Shown: piece after piece, positions 6,186-14,015 of the stretch
Position numbering within the stretch: position 1 is the first letter of the stretch
How the letters are laid out: every line of letters begins with the position of its first letter
Assembly: GCA_020057805.1 (NCBI GenBank)
Contig: JAGVFD010000063.1
Location: 1-14,196 of the forward strand
DNA length: 14,196 nt
Direction of reading: 5' to 3'
Source: Sideroxydans sp.
Lineage (GTDB): Bacteria > Pseudomonadota > Gammaproteobacteria > Burkholderiales > Gallionellaceae
The notes under the pieces: generated by a model
Seen by the model: only the letters and a program-made list of their open reading frames with translations
Database searches by the model: none
What the model was told of the DNA's origin: nothing
Translations under genes and position numbers: made by a program

Positions 6186-8483
6186 ATGACAACCCCCATA
6201 GTCGAGATTCCTGCTGAATTGCAATCCTATTGGAACAATCTGGATTGTGGCTTCCCGCGTGTGGGCGAAGTGTTTCCAGTGTGTATGCAGCGAGCGCTGG
6301 CTAGCCTGTCTAACCAAGGGGTAGAAGCTTACATCGAGCAAGCGCGCTTTCTAGGCAAGATGGGGCGCGGGGCAGAACCGATTCTAATTTTTCTAGAAGC
6401 GTGGCCGGAAATCGCCAAGTCGGTTGGTGAAGATACGTTGCAAGACATCATGCTATTCATTCGCAAGATGTGGAAATCTCCCAACGGCAAGGCCATCGTG
6501 CCTTTTTTGCAATCATTACCTGTCACCGCGCGCAGGCTTCCTTCGCGTGACCAGTTAAGTGATTACCTATCTATCGCCTTGGATTTGATGGAGCGCACCA
6601 CGGGTTCGGTGCATGGTATTCATCAGACTTTCCCCAGCCCTGGCTTGCCCGAGATGTACAAGCAAATTCAGGTGCTGTTGAGTCAGCTGTCATTGGCGGG
6701 ATTGAAGAAGTGGGTGGATTACGGCGTGCGTTTTTACGAAGACCATCCCGAACGTCAAATCGAATACTTTAGCTTGCAATCGGCAGATAGTCGTGCCGTG
6801 ATGCAGCGTGAGCGTCACGGCACCTTACTGGTGGATAGTGACCGCAAATTGAGCATGTACATGCGCGGCCTATGGCAAGACGAGGAAATGCTCATCCCGT
6901 ATTCAAGCGCGTTTGATGAGTTGCGTAAACCGATGCCGTATTACGACAAGCTCGGCATTCGCTTGCCCGATGTGTATGACGACTTCGTTCTTCCTTCGCC
7001 TGCTGGCACAGATACCCAAGTACGAGTGGCGGGCATAGACCGTTATCGAGCCACCTTGGCGCACATCATCGGCCACCGTCGTTGGGGCAAGGCTATCTTT
7101 GCGGACAATATGAGCCCGTTTCAGCGCATGGCTGTTGAGGCGTTAGAAGATAGCCGTGTGGAGTATTTAGCCATGCGTGAGTATCCCGGCTTGCGTCCTA
7201 TCTTTGCTGCGCTACACCCTATTCCTGCGGAAGACGCCTGTGACAACACGAAGGAATCGGGAGTGCGCCATCGTTTGACGATGTTGTCGCGCGCAATTTT
7301 GGATGCCAATCACACCTACAAAAACGTGCACATCATTGAGTTTGCGCGACGCTTCCATGAGCTGATGCAGCAAGGCGAATCTAGCACGCAAGAAATCGCC
7401 GAGCTCGCCATTACCTTTGTCGCGCGCACTCGTTTGCAAAGTGACAACCTGCCCAAGACCCATTTCAAAGATACTGAAATTGGCTATCGTGATGACAACC
7501 GGCACATGTGGAACTTCATGGAGGAAGATGATGAGGGTGAAGTCGTCGATCAAAATCGAAAGGTCGAGTCAGGTGAAGAGCTGAAAGGTTTGCCACCGCG
7601 TCACTACCACGAGTGGGATTACAACAGCCAAAGCTACCGCCCCGATTGGGTTAGTGTGTATGAAGGATTACACCCGCAAGGTAATCCATTAGATATTGAT
7701 AAGCTGCTGGAGAAACATGCGGGTTTAGCCAAGCGTTTGAAAAAGATGCTCGACCTGCTTAAGCCACAAGACAAGGTGCGCATCCGTTATCAGGAAGAGG
7801 GTAGCGAACTTGATCTGGATGTCGCCATCCGTTCCCTTATCGACTACAAGAGCGGCGCGCAACCTGATACACGTATCAACATGAGTCACCGTAACGACGG
7901 GCGCAACATCGCTGTCATGTTGTTGCTCGACTTGTCTGAATCGTTGAATGAAAAAGCGGCGGGTAGCCAACAGACCATTCTTGAATTGAGCCAAGAGGCT
8001 GTCACCATTTTGGGCTGGGCAGTAGAAAAGCTAGGCGACCCATTTGCTATCGCAGGCTTCCATTCTAATACTCGTCACGATGTGCGCTACCTGCACATCA
8101 AGGGCTATGCCGAACATTGGGATGATGGCGTGAAGAGTCGTCTGGCTGCGATGGAAGCGAGCTATTCCACGCGTATGGGTGCGGCGATGCGCCATGCGGC
8201 GCACTATTTGGAGCAGCAGCAGGCTGACAAGAAGCTGATGCTCATCCTCACCGACGGCGAGCCTGCGGACATCGACAGCAAAGATGGCCGCATCTTGATT
8301 GAAGACGCGCGTCAGGCAGTGAAAGAACTCGACCAGCAGGGCATCTACAGCTATTGCATCAACCTCGACCCCAAAGCGGACGAGTACGTGTCCGACATTT
8401 TTGGCAAGCAGTACACCATCGTGGACAATGTGGCGCAATTACCAGAGCGATTGCCAGAGCTATTCATTTCATTGACCAAATAG
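6186..8483 (+). CDS. cbbO: RuBisCO activation protein CbbO (von Willebrand factor A domain)
   Basis: A 765-residue partner of CbbQ, starting 3 nt after the cbbQ stop, so translation is probably coupled; no separate strong ribosome binding site is seen. The C-terminal third (about 575-765) is a von Willebrand factor A domain with a metal-ion-dependent adhesion site: D582-x-S584-x-S586 in LLLDLSESLNEK, and TDGEP at 689-693 containing the later conserved Asp. The N-terminal part (helical, with WGKAIFADNMSPFQRMAVEALEDSRVEYL near 300) is the CbbO/NorD-specific region. By family, one CbbO sits on a CbbQ hexamer and uses the VWA metal site to grip the RuBisCO substrate. Length is normal and no frameshift is seen. 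Beside form II RuBisCO it corresponds to the Q2O2-type activase known from Acidithiobacillus. Confidence 0.93.
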   Translation: MTTPIVEIPAELQSYWNNLDCGFPRVGEVFPVCMQRALASLSNQGVEAYIEQARFLGKMGRGAEPILIFLEAWPEIAKSVGEDTLQDIMLFIRKMWKSPNGKAIVPFLQSLPVTARRLPSRDQLSDYLSIALDLMERTTGSVHGIHQTFPSPGLPEMYKQIQVLLSQLSLAGLKKWVDYGVRFYEDHPERQIEYFSLQSADSRAVMQRERHGTLLVDSDRKLSMYMRGLWQDEEMLIPYSSAFDELRKPMPYYDKLGIRLPDVYDDFVLPSPAGTDTQVRVAGIDRYRATLAHIIGHRRWGKAIFADNMSPFQRMAVEALEDSRVEYLAMREYPGLRPIFAALHPIPAEDACDNTKESGVRHRLTMLSRAILDANHTYKNVHIIEFARRFHELMQQGESSTQEIAELAITFVARTRLQSDNLPKTHFKDTEIGYRDDNRHMWNFMEEDDEGEVVDQNRKVESGEELKGLPPRHYHEWDYNSQSYRPDWVSVYEGLHPQGNPLDIDKLLEKHAGLAKRLKKMLDLLKPQDKVRIRYQEEGSELDLDVAIRSLIDYKSGAQPDTRINMSHRNDGRNIAVMLLLDLSESLNEKAAGSQQTILELSQEAVTILGWAVEKLGDPFAIAGFHSNTRHDVRYLHIKGYAEHWDDGVKSRLAAMEASYSTRMGAAMRHAAHYLEQQQADKKLMLILTDGEPADIDSKDGRILIEDARQAVKELDQQGIYSYCINLDPKADEYVSDIFGKQYTIVDNVAQLPERLPELFISLTK

Positions 8484-8555
8484 CCATAGAGAGTAAGCGG
8501 GAAAAGCAGTAAAATCACGAATCAAAATTTATAAAACCAACGAGGAGAAACCAGC

Positions 8556-9557
8556 ATGAGCAAGAGTCTTATCCAATTCATTACCGAAGAACAACGTCAT
8601 ATTCCTAACGCCAGCGGCCACTTTACGGGCTTGTTGAGTGATGTCGTTTCTGCTTGTAAGCAAATCGCGCATGACGTGAACAAAGGTGCGCTGATTGGCG
8701 TGCTGGGTTCTGCGGGCAGCGAAAACGTGCAAGGCGAAACACAGAAAAAACTCGACATCATCACTAACGAAGTGTTCATCAAAGCCAACGAGTGGAGCGG
8801 TCACTTGGCAGGTATGGCTTCTGAAGAGATGGACGACGTGTATGAAATCCCTAAACAATATCCACGCGGCAAGTACCTCATCACGTTCGACCCATTGGAT
8901 GGTTCTTCCAATATCGACGTGAACATCTCTGTGGGTACAATTTTCTCCATCTTGCGTTGCCCAGAAGGCGTAACGGATCCTAAGGCTGAAGACTTCTTAC
9001 AACCAGGCACCAAACAAGTGTGTGCAGGTTATGCACTGTACGGCCCTAACACCATGATGGTGCTGACCACAGGCCACGGTGTGAACGGCTTCACCTTGGA
9101 TCGCGATGTTGGCGATTTCTTCCTGACACACCCAAACATGCAGATTCCTGCGGACACACAAGAGTTTGCCATCAACATGTCGAATCAGCGTTATTGGGAA
9201 GCCCCAGTACAGAAATACATCGACGAGTGCATGAAGGGTAAAGACGGCGGTCGTGAGAAGAACTTCAACATGCGTTGGGTTGCTTCCATGGTTGCTGAAG
9301 TACACCGCATTTTGACTCGTGGCGGTATCTTCATGTATCCGTTCGACACCAAAGAAGTGGGCAAAGCAGGCAAGCTGCGTTTGTTGTACGAAGCTAATCC
9401 AATGTCGTTCATCGTTGAACAAGCTGGTGGCGTAAGCTCCACAGGCCGTGAGCGCATCATGGAATTGAAACCTCAAGGTCTGCATCAACGTGTGCCCGTC
9501 ATCTTGGGTTCCAAGAATGAAGTGGATCGCGTTGTTGGTTATCACAAAGGCGCGTAA
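8556..9557 (+). CDS. fbp: Fructose-1,6-bisphosphatase class I
   Basis: A 333-residue class I FBPase, which hydrolyses fructose 1,6-bisphosphate to fructose 6-phosphate in RuBP regeneration and gluconeogenesis. The signature [20 protein letters not shown] covers 111-130 and holds the metal-binding Asp residues; E90/E91 (ASEEMDD) and [10 protein letters not shown] (65-74) complete the metal site. Sugar-phosphate residues lie in the [15 protein letters not shown] and FMYPFDTKE stretches. A strong AGGAG (8543-8547) lies 8 nt before ATG. The 72-bp gap after cbbO is A/T-rich with a TATAAA at 8530-8535, too poorly matched upstream to call a promoter, so expression from the cbb operon is the simplest reading. 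A strong hairpin ends the unit. Confidence 0.96.
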   Translation: MSKSLIQFITEEQRHIPNASGHFTGLLSDVVSACKQIAHDVNKGALIGVLGSAGSENVQGETQKKLDIITNEVFIKANEWSGHLAGMASEEMDDVYEIPKQYPRGKYLITFDPLDGSSNIDVNISVGTIFSILRCPEGVTDPKAEDFLQPGTKQVCAGYALYGPNTMMVLTTGHGVNGFTLDRDVGDFFLTHPNMQIPADTQEFAINMSNQRYWEAPVQKYIDECMKGKDGGREKNFNMRWVASMVAEVHRILTRGGIFMYPFDTKEVGKAGKLRLLYEANPMSFIVEQAGGVSSTGRERIMELKPQGLHQRVPVILGSKNEVDRVVGYHKGA

Positions 9558-9566
9558 TGTTTGACT

Positions 9567-9592
9567 CAACGCCCCCGGCAACGGGGGCGTTG
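9567..9592 (+). terminator. Strong hairpin after fbp (probable terminator, T-run poor)
   Basis: An 11-bp perfect stem, CAACGCCCCCG (9567-9577) and CGGGGGCGTTG (9582-9592), is capped by a GCAA tetraloop of the stable GNRA type. It is followed by TTACGTCT rather than a clean T-run, so termination may be partial. It sits 10 nt after the fbp stop and 26 nt before purE. Confidence 0.65.
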
Positions 9593-9618
9593 TTACGTCT
9601 GAAATACAAGGAAGCAAT

Positions 9619-10110
9619 ATGAGCAAACCACTAGTTTCCATCATCATGGGTAGCAGCAATGATTGGGAGATCATGCAACAAGCTGGGCAGCAGCTAAAAG
9701 ATTTCGGCGTGGCATTCGATGCGCGCGTTATTTCTGCACATCGCTCCCCCGATCTGCTGTTCGATTACATCAAAGAGATGCACGAGCAAGGTGTGCAATG
9801 CTTCATTGCAGGTGCAGGTGGTGCTGCGCATCTAGCGGGCGTCATTGCAGGCAAAACGACGCTTCCAGTGTTGGGCGTGCCTATTCCCTCCAAATACTTG
9901 AAGGGCATGGACTCATTACTTTCTATCGTGCAGATGCCAAAGGGTATTCCCGTCGCCACTTTCGCCATCGGCGAAGCGGGTGCTGCAAACGCAGGATTGT
10001 TTGCCGTCTCCATGTTGGCTTTGAACAATAAACAACTCGCACAAAAACTCACTGACTACCGCAAGAAACAAGCGGAGCAGATCGCTGCAACCACTTTGCC
10101 CGCTTTGTAA
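9619..10110 (+). CDS. purE: N5-carboxyaminoimidazole ribonucleotide mutase PurE (class I)
   Basis: A 163-residue class I PurE, the enzyme that converts N5-CAIR to CAIR in purine biosynthesis and forms an octamer. Motifs: IIMGSSNDWEIM (8-19) binding the ribotide phosphate, VISAHRSPD (37-45) with the catalytic His41, FIAGAGGAAHLAGVIAG glycine loop, and the LPVLGVPIPSKYLKGMDSLLS active-site region. Class I PurE normally depends on PurK, which makes N5-CAIR from bicarbonate and ATP; purK is not in this window. AAGGAAG (9608-9614) provides the ribosome binding site. purC follows after 12 nt, so the two are surely co-transcribed. Confidence 0.96.
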   Translation: MSKPLVSIIMGSSNDWEIMQQAGQQLKDFGVAFDARVISAHRSPDLLFDYIKEMHEQGVQCFIAGAGGAAHLAGVIAGKTTLPVLGVPIPSKYLKGMDSLLSIVQMPKGIPVATFAIGEAGAANAGLFAVSMLALNNKQLAQKLTDYRKKQAEQIAATTLPAL

Positions 10111-10112
10111 TT

Positions 10113-10117
10113 GAGGT
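10113..10117 (+). promoter_or_regulatory. Ribosome binding site deciding the purC start
   Basis: GAGGT lies 5 nt before ATG 10123. This favours that ATG over the TTG at 10111, which is in frame and abuts the purE stop but has no site of its own; the GAGGT falls inside the extra codons. Confidence 0.7.
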
Positions 10118-10122
10118 CACCT

Positions 10123-11007
10123 ATGTCCGCACTACACGAATCGAATCTAACCAGCCTTAAGTTCCTACATCGCGGCAAAGTGCGCGATCTGTATGAAGTC
10201 GATGCCGACCATCTACTTATCGTGCAGACAGATCGCTTATCCGCATTCGATGTCATCTTGCCCAACCCAATTCCAGGTAAAGGTGAAGTGCTTACGGCGG
10301 TATCGAATTTTTGGTTCAAGAAGCTGGGCAATGTCATACCGAATCACCTGTCAGGTATTGACCCAGAATCAGTAGTAACGACGGAGTCTGATAAAGCGCA
10401 AGTGCGTGGACGTTCTTTCGTCACCAAGAAATTAAAACCATTGCCTATCGAGGCCATCGTGCGTGGCTATCTGGTGGGTTCAGGTTGGAAGGATTACAAG
10501 AAAACCGGTGCGGTGTGTGGCATCCAATTGCCAGCAGGTCTGCAAGAAGCGCAGAAGTTGCCGCAAGCTCTGTTCACGCCTTCCACCAAAGCAGCCGTTG
10601 GCGACCATGACGAGAACATCTCGTTTGACGAAGCCAAAAAGCTGTTGGGCGCGGAAATGGCGGAGAAGGTGAAGGCTGCCACGCTGGCGCTCTACACTCA
10701 AGCCGCCGAATACGCGCTGACGTGCGGCATCATCATCGCCGATACCAAGTTCGAATTCGGTACGGATGCGGCGGGTACGTTGTATCTGATCGACGAAGCG
10801 CTCACACCAGACTCTTCTCGCTTCTGGCCTGCTGACCAATACAAGGTTGGTAGCAATCCACCTAGCTTCGACAAACAGTTTGTGCGCGACTGGCTGGAAA
10901 CTTCCGGCTGGGACAAACAGTCCCCTGCCCCTCAAGTGCCTGCGGAAGTGTTGCAAAAGACCGCTGACAAGTATCGTGAAGCGCAACGCATGCTGACAGG
11001 CGCATGA
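10123..11007 (+). CDS. purC: Phosphoribosylaminoimidazole-succinocarboxamide synthase PurC
   Basis: A 294-residue SAICAR synthetase, which joins CAIR and aspartate with ATP in the step after PurE. It is the longer form seen in betaproteobacteria and yeast (about 290-300 residues), not the ~240-residue E. coli type. Signatures: [10 protein letters not shown] (17-26), [19 protein letters not shown] (36-54), [16 protein letters not shown], and IADTKFEFG followed by [14 protein letters not shown] in the C-terminal half. The start at 10123 rests on the GAGGT site; TTG 10111 would add four residues. Its TGA overlaps the ATG of the carbonic anhydrase gene by 4 nt (ATGA), so the two are probably translationally coupled. 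Confidence 0.95.
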   Translation: MSALHESNLTSLKFLHRGKVRDLYEVDADHLLIVQTDRLSAFDVILPNPIPGKGEVLTAVSNFWFKKLGNVIPNHLSGIDPESVVTTESDKAQVRGRSFVTKKLKPLPIEAIVRGYLVGSGWKDYKKTGAVCGIQLPAGLQEAQKLPQALFTPSTKAAVGDHDENISFDEAKKLLGAEMAEKVKAATLALYTQAAEYALTCGIIIADTKFEFGTDAAGTLYLIDEALTPDSSRFWPADQYKVGSNPPSFDKQFVRDWLETSGWDKQSPAPQVPAEVLQKTADKYREAQRMLTGA

Positions 11008-11636
11008 TTGATATCAACCAACTGATAGCAGGCTTCCGGCGTTTTCGTCAGGCGCATTTCGCTGAACACGACACGTTGTATCAACAGCTAGTTGAGCAAG
11101 GCCAAACGCCGCAAGTGTTAGTTGTGGCGTGTTGTGATTCTCGCGTTGATCCTGCGTTGGTATTCAACTGTCACCCTGGTGATTTATTCGTTATTCGTAA
11201 CGTAGCCAATCTTGTTCCGCCACGCGAAGGTCATAGCGGACATCATGGCACTACCGCCGCCATTGAATACGGCGTTAAAAAATTAGGGGTAAAACACATC
11301 ATCGTATTGGGACACGCGCATTGCGGGGGGATATCCGCGCTGGTTAATACCAATGGGGTGAGCACGCCTGATTCCTATATGGATGACTGGATGAGTTTGG
11401 CTGAAAGTGCGCGTAAAGAAGTGGAAGTAACATTTTCTCAAGCTACGCCAGATGTGAAATATCGTGAGTGCGAAATGCGCGCCATTCTGGTGTCGCTAGA
11501 AAATCTGAAAACATTCCCTTGGATTAGCGAGCGAGTAGAAAATGGCTCGTTGATTTTGCATGGTTGGTATTTTGATATTGGACACGGAGAGCTTCTGCGT
11601 TATGAGGAAAGTACCCGTGCCTTTCAAGCGGCTTAA
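11004..11636 (+). CDS. Beta-carbonic anhydrase
   Basis: A 210-residue beta-class carbonic anhydrase, catalysing CO2 + H2O to bicarbonate and a proton. Zinc ligands are visible: C44 with the D45-R47 dyad in [10 protein letters not shown] (41-50), and H104 and C107 in LGHAHCGG (102-109). The stretch RNVANLVPP with a following His-rich loop, and [19 protein letters not shown], are typical of the family. No signal peptide is seen, so it is cytoplasmic. Its ATG overlaps the purC stop (ATGA), placing it third in a purE-purC operon. It may supply bicarbonate for PurK, carbamoyl-phosphate synthetase and carboxylases, or CO2 for RuBisCO encoded nearby. I leave the symbol blank because can/cynT/cah cannot be told apart here. 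Confidence 0.93.
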   Translation: MIDINQLIAGFRRFRQAHFAEHDTLYQQLVEQGQTPQVLVVACCDSRVDPALVFNCHPGDLFVIRNVANLVPPREGHSGHHGTTAAIEYGVKKLGVKHIIVLGHAHCGGISALVNTNGVSTPDSYMDDWMSLAESARKEVEVTFSQATPDVKYRECEMRAILVSLENLKTFPWISERVENGSLILHGWYFDIGHGELLRYEESTRAFQAA

Positions 11637-11648
11637 TGAAGTGCTTTT

Positions 11649-11676
11649 AGCCCCTCCTCCCATGGGGAGAAGGGCT
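11649..11676. terminator. Imperfect hairpin between convergent carbonic anhydrase and DUF4124 genes
   Basis: AGCCC (11649-11653) pairs with GGGCT (11672-11676), and the inner CTCCC/GGGGAG-type bases also pair, with two mismatches and one G-T pair around an AT centre. No T-run follows on either strand, although the position between convergent genes is right for a shared terminator. Confidence 0.35.
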
Positions 11677-11689
11677 TGTCAGAGGCTTC

Positions 11690-12301
11690 CTAATTCGTTC
11701 TAGGTGTAAAACCTTTCAATTCGCGATAGCGCACTTTGTCTGCTTCGTAACGCGCTTTTACCTTGTCGGTTTCCTTGGCGCTGGTGTCCAAATCAATCTG
11801 CAACTTGGCAATACGCGCAGTGCCCGCTTCGATATCGTCGACCAAAGATTTTGGCAATTTTCTTCCAGCTTGGGTAATTTTGCTTTCCTCGGCTTTGAGC
11901 GCCACCAAGTTTTCTTGAGCAGACTTGAGCAAGGTCGTAAAGCTATTAGTCCGCGCCTCCACCTGTTGTAAGTTGCGCTCGCGGGCCAAATCAATTTCTT
12001 TTTCCGAGCTGTAAGTGTTGATGAGTGCGTTGTCGTGGCGCTCGGCTTCTATGCGGGCTCTTTCAACAGCAGGGTCTTGCCGCGCTTTTTTAGCGGCCAC
12101 ATCGCGCGTGTCTTCGCGTTTTTCACTACGGCCTTTATCAAACTTCATTGCTGGCTTATTAGCGTATTCGGGCGGAATCGTTTCGCCGTAATGGGTGATG
12201 CCCTTGTCATCTACCCACTTAAAAAGTTTCGCTTCTGCATTTAACGCGAACACCGCACACAAGGTAGCCACACTCACCAACAATTTAGAACGATTCATCA
12301 T
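11690..12301 (-). CDS. DUF4124-domain envelope protein with coiled coil
   Basis: A 203-residue secreted protein of unknown function. A signal peptide is visible: MMNRSK, then the hydrophobic [14 protein letters not shown], then an Ala-x-Ala type site (NAEA) near residue 24. The mature N-terminus [22 protein letters not shown] (about 25-46) is a DUF4124 motif, a short beta unit common in proteobacterial periplasmic proteins. The rest is highly charged and alpha-helical; residues about 70-195 ([52 protein letters not shown]) look like a long coiled coil. The first ATG overlaps the pyrE stop as ATGA; a second ATG directly after it lies 7 nt from a GGAG site (12306-12309) and may be the real start. 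It is the second gene of a pyrE unit; a functional tie to pyrimidine synthesis is not evident. Confidence 0.8.
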   Translation of the reverse strand: MMNRSKLLVSVATLCAVFALNAEAKLFKWVDDKGITHYGETIPPEYANKPAMKFDKGRSEKREDTRDVAAKKARQDPAVERARIEAERHDNALINTYSSEKEIDLARERNLQQVEARTNSFTTLLKSAQENLVALKAEESKITQAGRKLPKSLVDDIEAGTARIAKLQIDLDTSAKETDKVKARYEADKVRYRELKGFTPRTN

Positions 12302-12939
12302 TTCACTCCGTAACGGTCACGATAGGTTTGCACCGCGTGCAGATTCTGCACCAAGTCGGCCTGCCCTTGTAAAAATCCTAGCAAGTCATGCAGCGATGCG
12401 ATGGATACAACGGGGATGCCGTAACTTTGGTGCACTTCCTGTACCGCAGACAACTCGGCTTGACCGCGTTCCATACGATCCAGCGCGATGACTACACCGC
12501 ACGGTGTAGCACCTGCAGCACGGATCAACTCGATGGATTCACGCACCGAGGTGCCTGCCGAGATCACATCATCGATGATGAGCACATTGCCTTGCAACTT
12601 CGCGCCCACTGTCGTGCCGCCTTCGCCGTGGTCTTTGGCTTCCTTGCGATTGAAGCAATACGGCACGTTGTGCCCCTGCTCCGCCAGCGCGATGGAAGTA
12701 CCCGCTACCAAGGGAATGCCCTTGTAGGCTGGGCCGAACAACATATCGAACTTGATGCCTGAAGCAAGGATGGCTTGCGCGTAGAACTGGCATAACTCGC
12801 GCAATGCCGCGCCGTCTTGGAACAGACCGGAGTTGAAGAAGTAAGGCGACAAACGGCCAGCCTTGGTTTGAAACTCGCCGAAGCGCAACACATTCTGTGC
12901 GACAGCGAAGCGGATGAAATCTTGACGGTAAGCGTGCAT
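12298..12939 (-). CDS. pyrE: Orotate phosphoribosyltransferase
   Basis: A 213-residue PyrE, the length of the E. coli enzyme. It transfers phosphoribose from PRPP to orotate, giving OMP in pyrimidine biosynthesis, and acts as a cytosolic dimer. The PRPP-binding motif [18 protein letters not shown] spans 118-135. The mobile catalytic loop [11 protein letters not shown] (98-108) has the catalytic Lys/His cluster. [10 protein letters not shown] (68-77) and the N-terminal [11 protein letters not shown] (28-38) bind substrate. ATG 12939 has a GAGGA site 4 nt upstream. A DUF4124 gene follows with a 4-nt overlap. The upstream region toward xth contains a REPIN-like element whose near edge is only 33 nt from the ATG, so a pyrE -35 would fall inside the repeat; I could not identify a convincing promoter. 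Confidence 0.96.
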   Translation of the reverse strand: MHAYRQDFIRFAVAQNVLRFGEFQTKAGRLSPYFFNSGLFQDGAALRELCQFYAQAILASGIKFDMLFGPAYKGIPLVAGTSIALAEQGHNVPYCFNRKEAKDHGEGGTTVGAKLQGNVLIIDDVISAGTSVRESIELIRAAGATPCGVVIALDRMERGQAELSAVQEVHQSYGIPVVSIASLHDLLGFLQGQADLVQNLHAVQTYRDRYGVK

Positions 12940-12971
12940 GGAATCCTCAAACAGACACTAAATATTGATGC

Positions 12972-13058
12972 CGTCATTCCGGCGAAGGCCGGAATCCAGC
13001 AAGATAAAAATGCATTTTGGTTTAGAACCACTGGATTCCGGCCTTCGCCGGAATGACG
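12972..13058. repeat. REPIN-like inverted pair of REP palindromes
   Basis: Two perfect 28-bp inverted arms (12972-12999 and 13031-13058) enclose a 31-bp A/T-rich centre. Each arm is itself a REP-like palindrome: ATTCCGGC and GCCGGAAT around GAAG in arm 1 and its complement in arm 2, bordered by GTC and CCAG. The motif GTCATTCC(G/C)GCGAAGGC(C/G)GGAATCCAG is a widely dispersed bacterial repeat type, known from general experience. The inverted pairing matches a REPIN or small MITE mobilised in trans by a RAYT transposase; no such transposase is in the window. Confidence 0.85.
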
Positions 13059-13087
13059 AAGAAAAGAGTTTCGTGGAGCAGCAACAT

Positions 13088-13093
13088 TATAAT
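13088..13093 (+). promoter_or_regulatory. Perfect -10 element, likely xth promoter
   Basis: TATAAT lies 29 nt before the exonuclease III ATG; a transcript would start near 13100. The -35 position (about 13065-13070, AGAGTT) is poor. The element lies between the REPIN-like repeat and the gene, so the repeat ends just upstream of the expected -35. Confidence 0.45.
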
Positions 13094-13122
13094 GCTCGCC
13101 CCGACAGAATTCTGGATTTCAA

Positions 13123-13890
13123 ATGCGCATCATCACCCTAAACTTCAACGGCATCCGCTCCGCCTACAACAAAGGTTTCCTCGAATGGTTCGGCAAGCAA
13201 GATGCCGACATCCTTTGCGTGCAGGAACTCAAAGCCCAAGCGCCAGATATGACGCCCGACATGCTCGCCCCACTCGGCTACCACGGCTATTTCCACTATG
13301 CCGAGAAGAAGGGTTACAGCGGCGTGGGCATCTATTCCAAGCGCAAACCGGACAACGTCATCGTCGGTTTAGGCATCCCCGAGTTCGACTTTGAAGGACG
13401 TTACATCGAAGCGCAGTTCGGCAACCTCAGCGTCGTGTCGCTGTATTTGCCTTCCGGTTCCAGCGGCGAAGAACGCCAAGCCGTGAAGTTCAAATTCCTC
13501 GAAGCCTTCATGCCGCACATGAGGAATCTGTTTGCCAGCGGCAGAGACATCATCGTGTGTGGCGATTGGAACATCGCCCACACCGAGAAAGACCTGAAGA
13601 ACTGGAAAGGCAACAAGAAGAACTCCGGATTCCTGCCCGAAGAACGCGCCTGGCTCACCCAATTGTTTAACGATGTGGGCTTCATCGACGTGTTCCGCAA
13701 ACTGCACCCTGAACTCGAAGCCTACACTTGGTGGTCAAATCGTGGCCAAGCCTGGGCCAAGGACGTCGGTTGGCGGCTAGACTATCAAGTCGCTACCCCC
13801 GCCATCGCCGCCAAAGCCATGCATACCGGCATCTACAAAGAGCAACGTTTCAGCGACCATGCACCGATGATGGTGGATTACGCGGAATGA
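13123..13890 (+). CDS. xth: Exodeoxyribonuclease III (AP endonuclease, EEP family)
   Basis: A 255-residue ExoIII-type nuclease of the endonuclease/exonuclease/phosphatase family, which cuts DNA 5' of abasic sites and removes blocked 3' ends in base excision repair. Active-site residues are visible: N7 (LNFNGIRSA), E35 (CVQELKA), Y108 (LYLPSGS), D148 and N150 (GDWNIAHTEKDLKNWKGN), D220 (GWRLDY), and D245-H246 (SDHAPMMVDY). It is cytoplasmic. ATG 13123 begins at the conserved first beta strand MRIITLN, so it is the right start even though no Shine-Dalgarno is clear. It is divergent from pyrE and is followed by a fold-back repeat and a membrane protein gene. Its codons are noticeably more C-ending (GCC, CTC, ATC) than those of the cbb genes. 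Confidence 0.94.
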   Translation: MRIITLNFNGIRSAYNKGFLEWFGKQDADILCVQELKAQAPDMTPDMLAPLGYHGYFHYAEKKGYSGVGIYSKRKPDNVIVGLGIPEFDFEGRYIEAQFGNLSVVSLYLPSGSSGEERQAVKFKFLEAFMPHMRNLFASGRDIIVCGDWNIAHTEKDLKNWKGNKKNSGFLPEERAWLTQLFNDVGFIDVFRKLHPELEAYTWWSNRGQAWAKDVGWRLDYQVATPAIAAKAMHTGIYKEQRFSDHAPMMVDYAE

Positions 13891-13910
13891 CAAAAAGCAA
13901 AAAACAATTT

Positions 13911-13997
13911 GCCACAGAGAACACAGAGTTCACAGAGAAAACCGGCTGACTTTTCAGGTGCAGTGACTCTCTCTGTGTTCTCTGTGAACTCTGTGGC
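13911..13997. repeat. Fold-back repeat built of 9-nt units ending CACAGAG
   Basis: The left arm (13911-13937) is GC, AA and TT, each followed by CACAGAG. The right arm (13971-13997) is the complementary CTCTGTG three times, separated by TT and AA and closed by GC. In register the arms pair 9, 7 and 7 bp with two symmetric 2-nt mismatches (AA opposite AA, TT opposite TT). Shifting by one unit gives either of two perfect 16-bp pairings. The centre is 33 bp. Similar GCCACAGAG repeats are scattered in several proteobacterial genomes, known from general experience. It could terminate xth transcripts, but no T-run follows. Confidence 0.8.
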
Positions 13998-14015
13998 TAA
14001 AAAGGGGTTAGATAC

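Noticed and set aside
5379..8483. norQ/norD nitric oxide reductase activation genes
   Set aside because: The families are related, but position directly after cbbM and the absence of norCB favour cbbQO.
8997..9674. 225-codon minus-strand frame opposite fbp and purE
   Set aside because: It is antisense to well-supported genes, low-complexity in composition and shows no motifs.
10111..10122. TTG start for purC directly after the purE stop
   Set aside because: The GAGGT ribosome binding site lies within these codons and serves ATG 10123.
13911..13997. CRISPR array
   Set aside because: The units are 9 nt with 2-nt linkers and are inverted between arms; there are no spacers and no cas genes.
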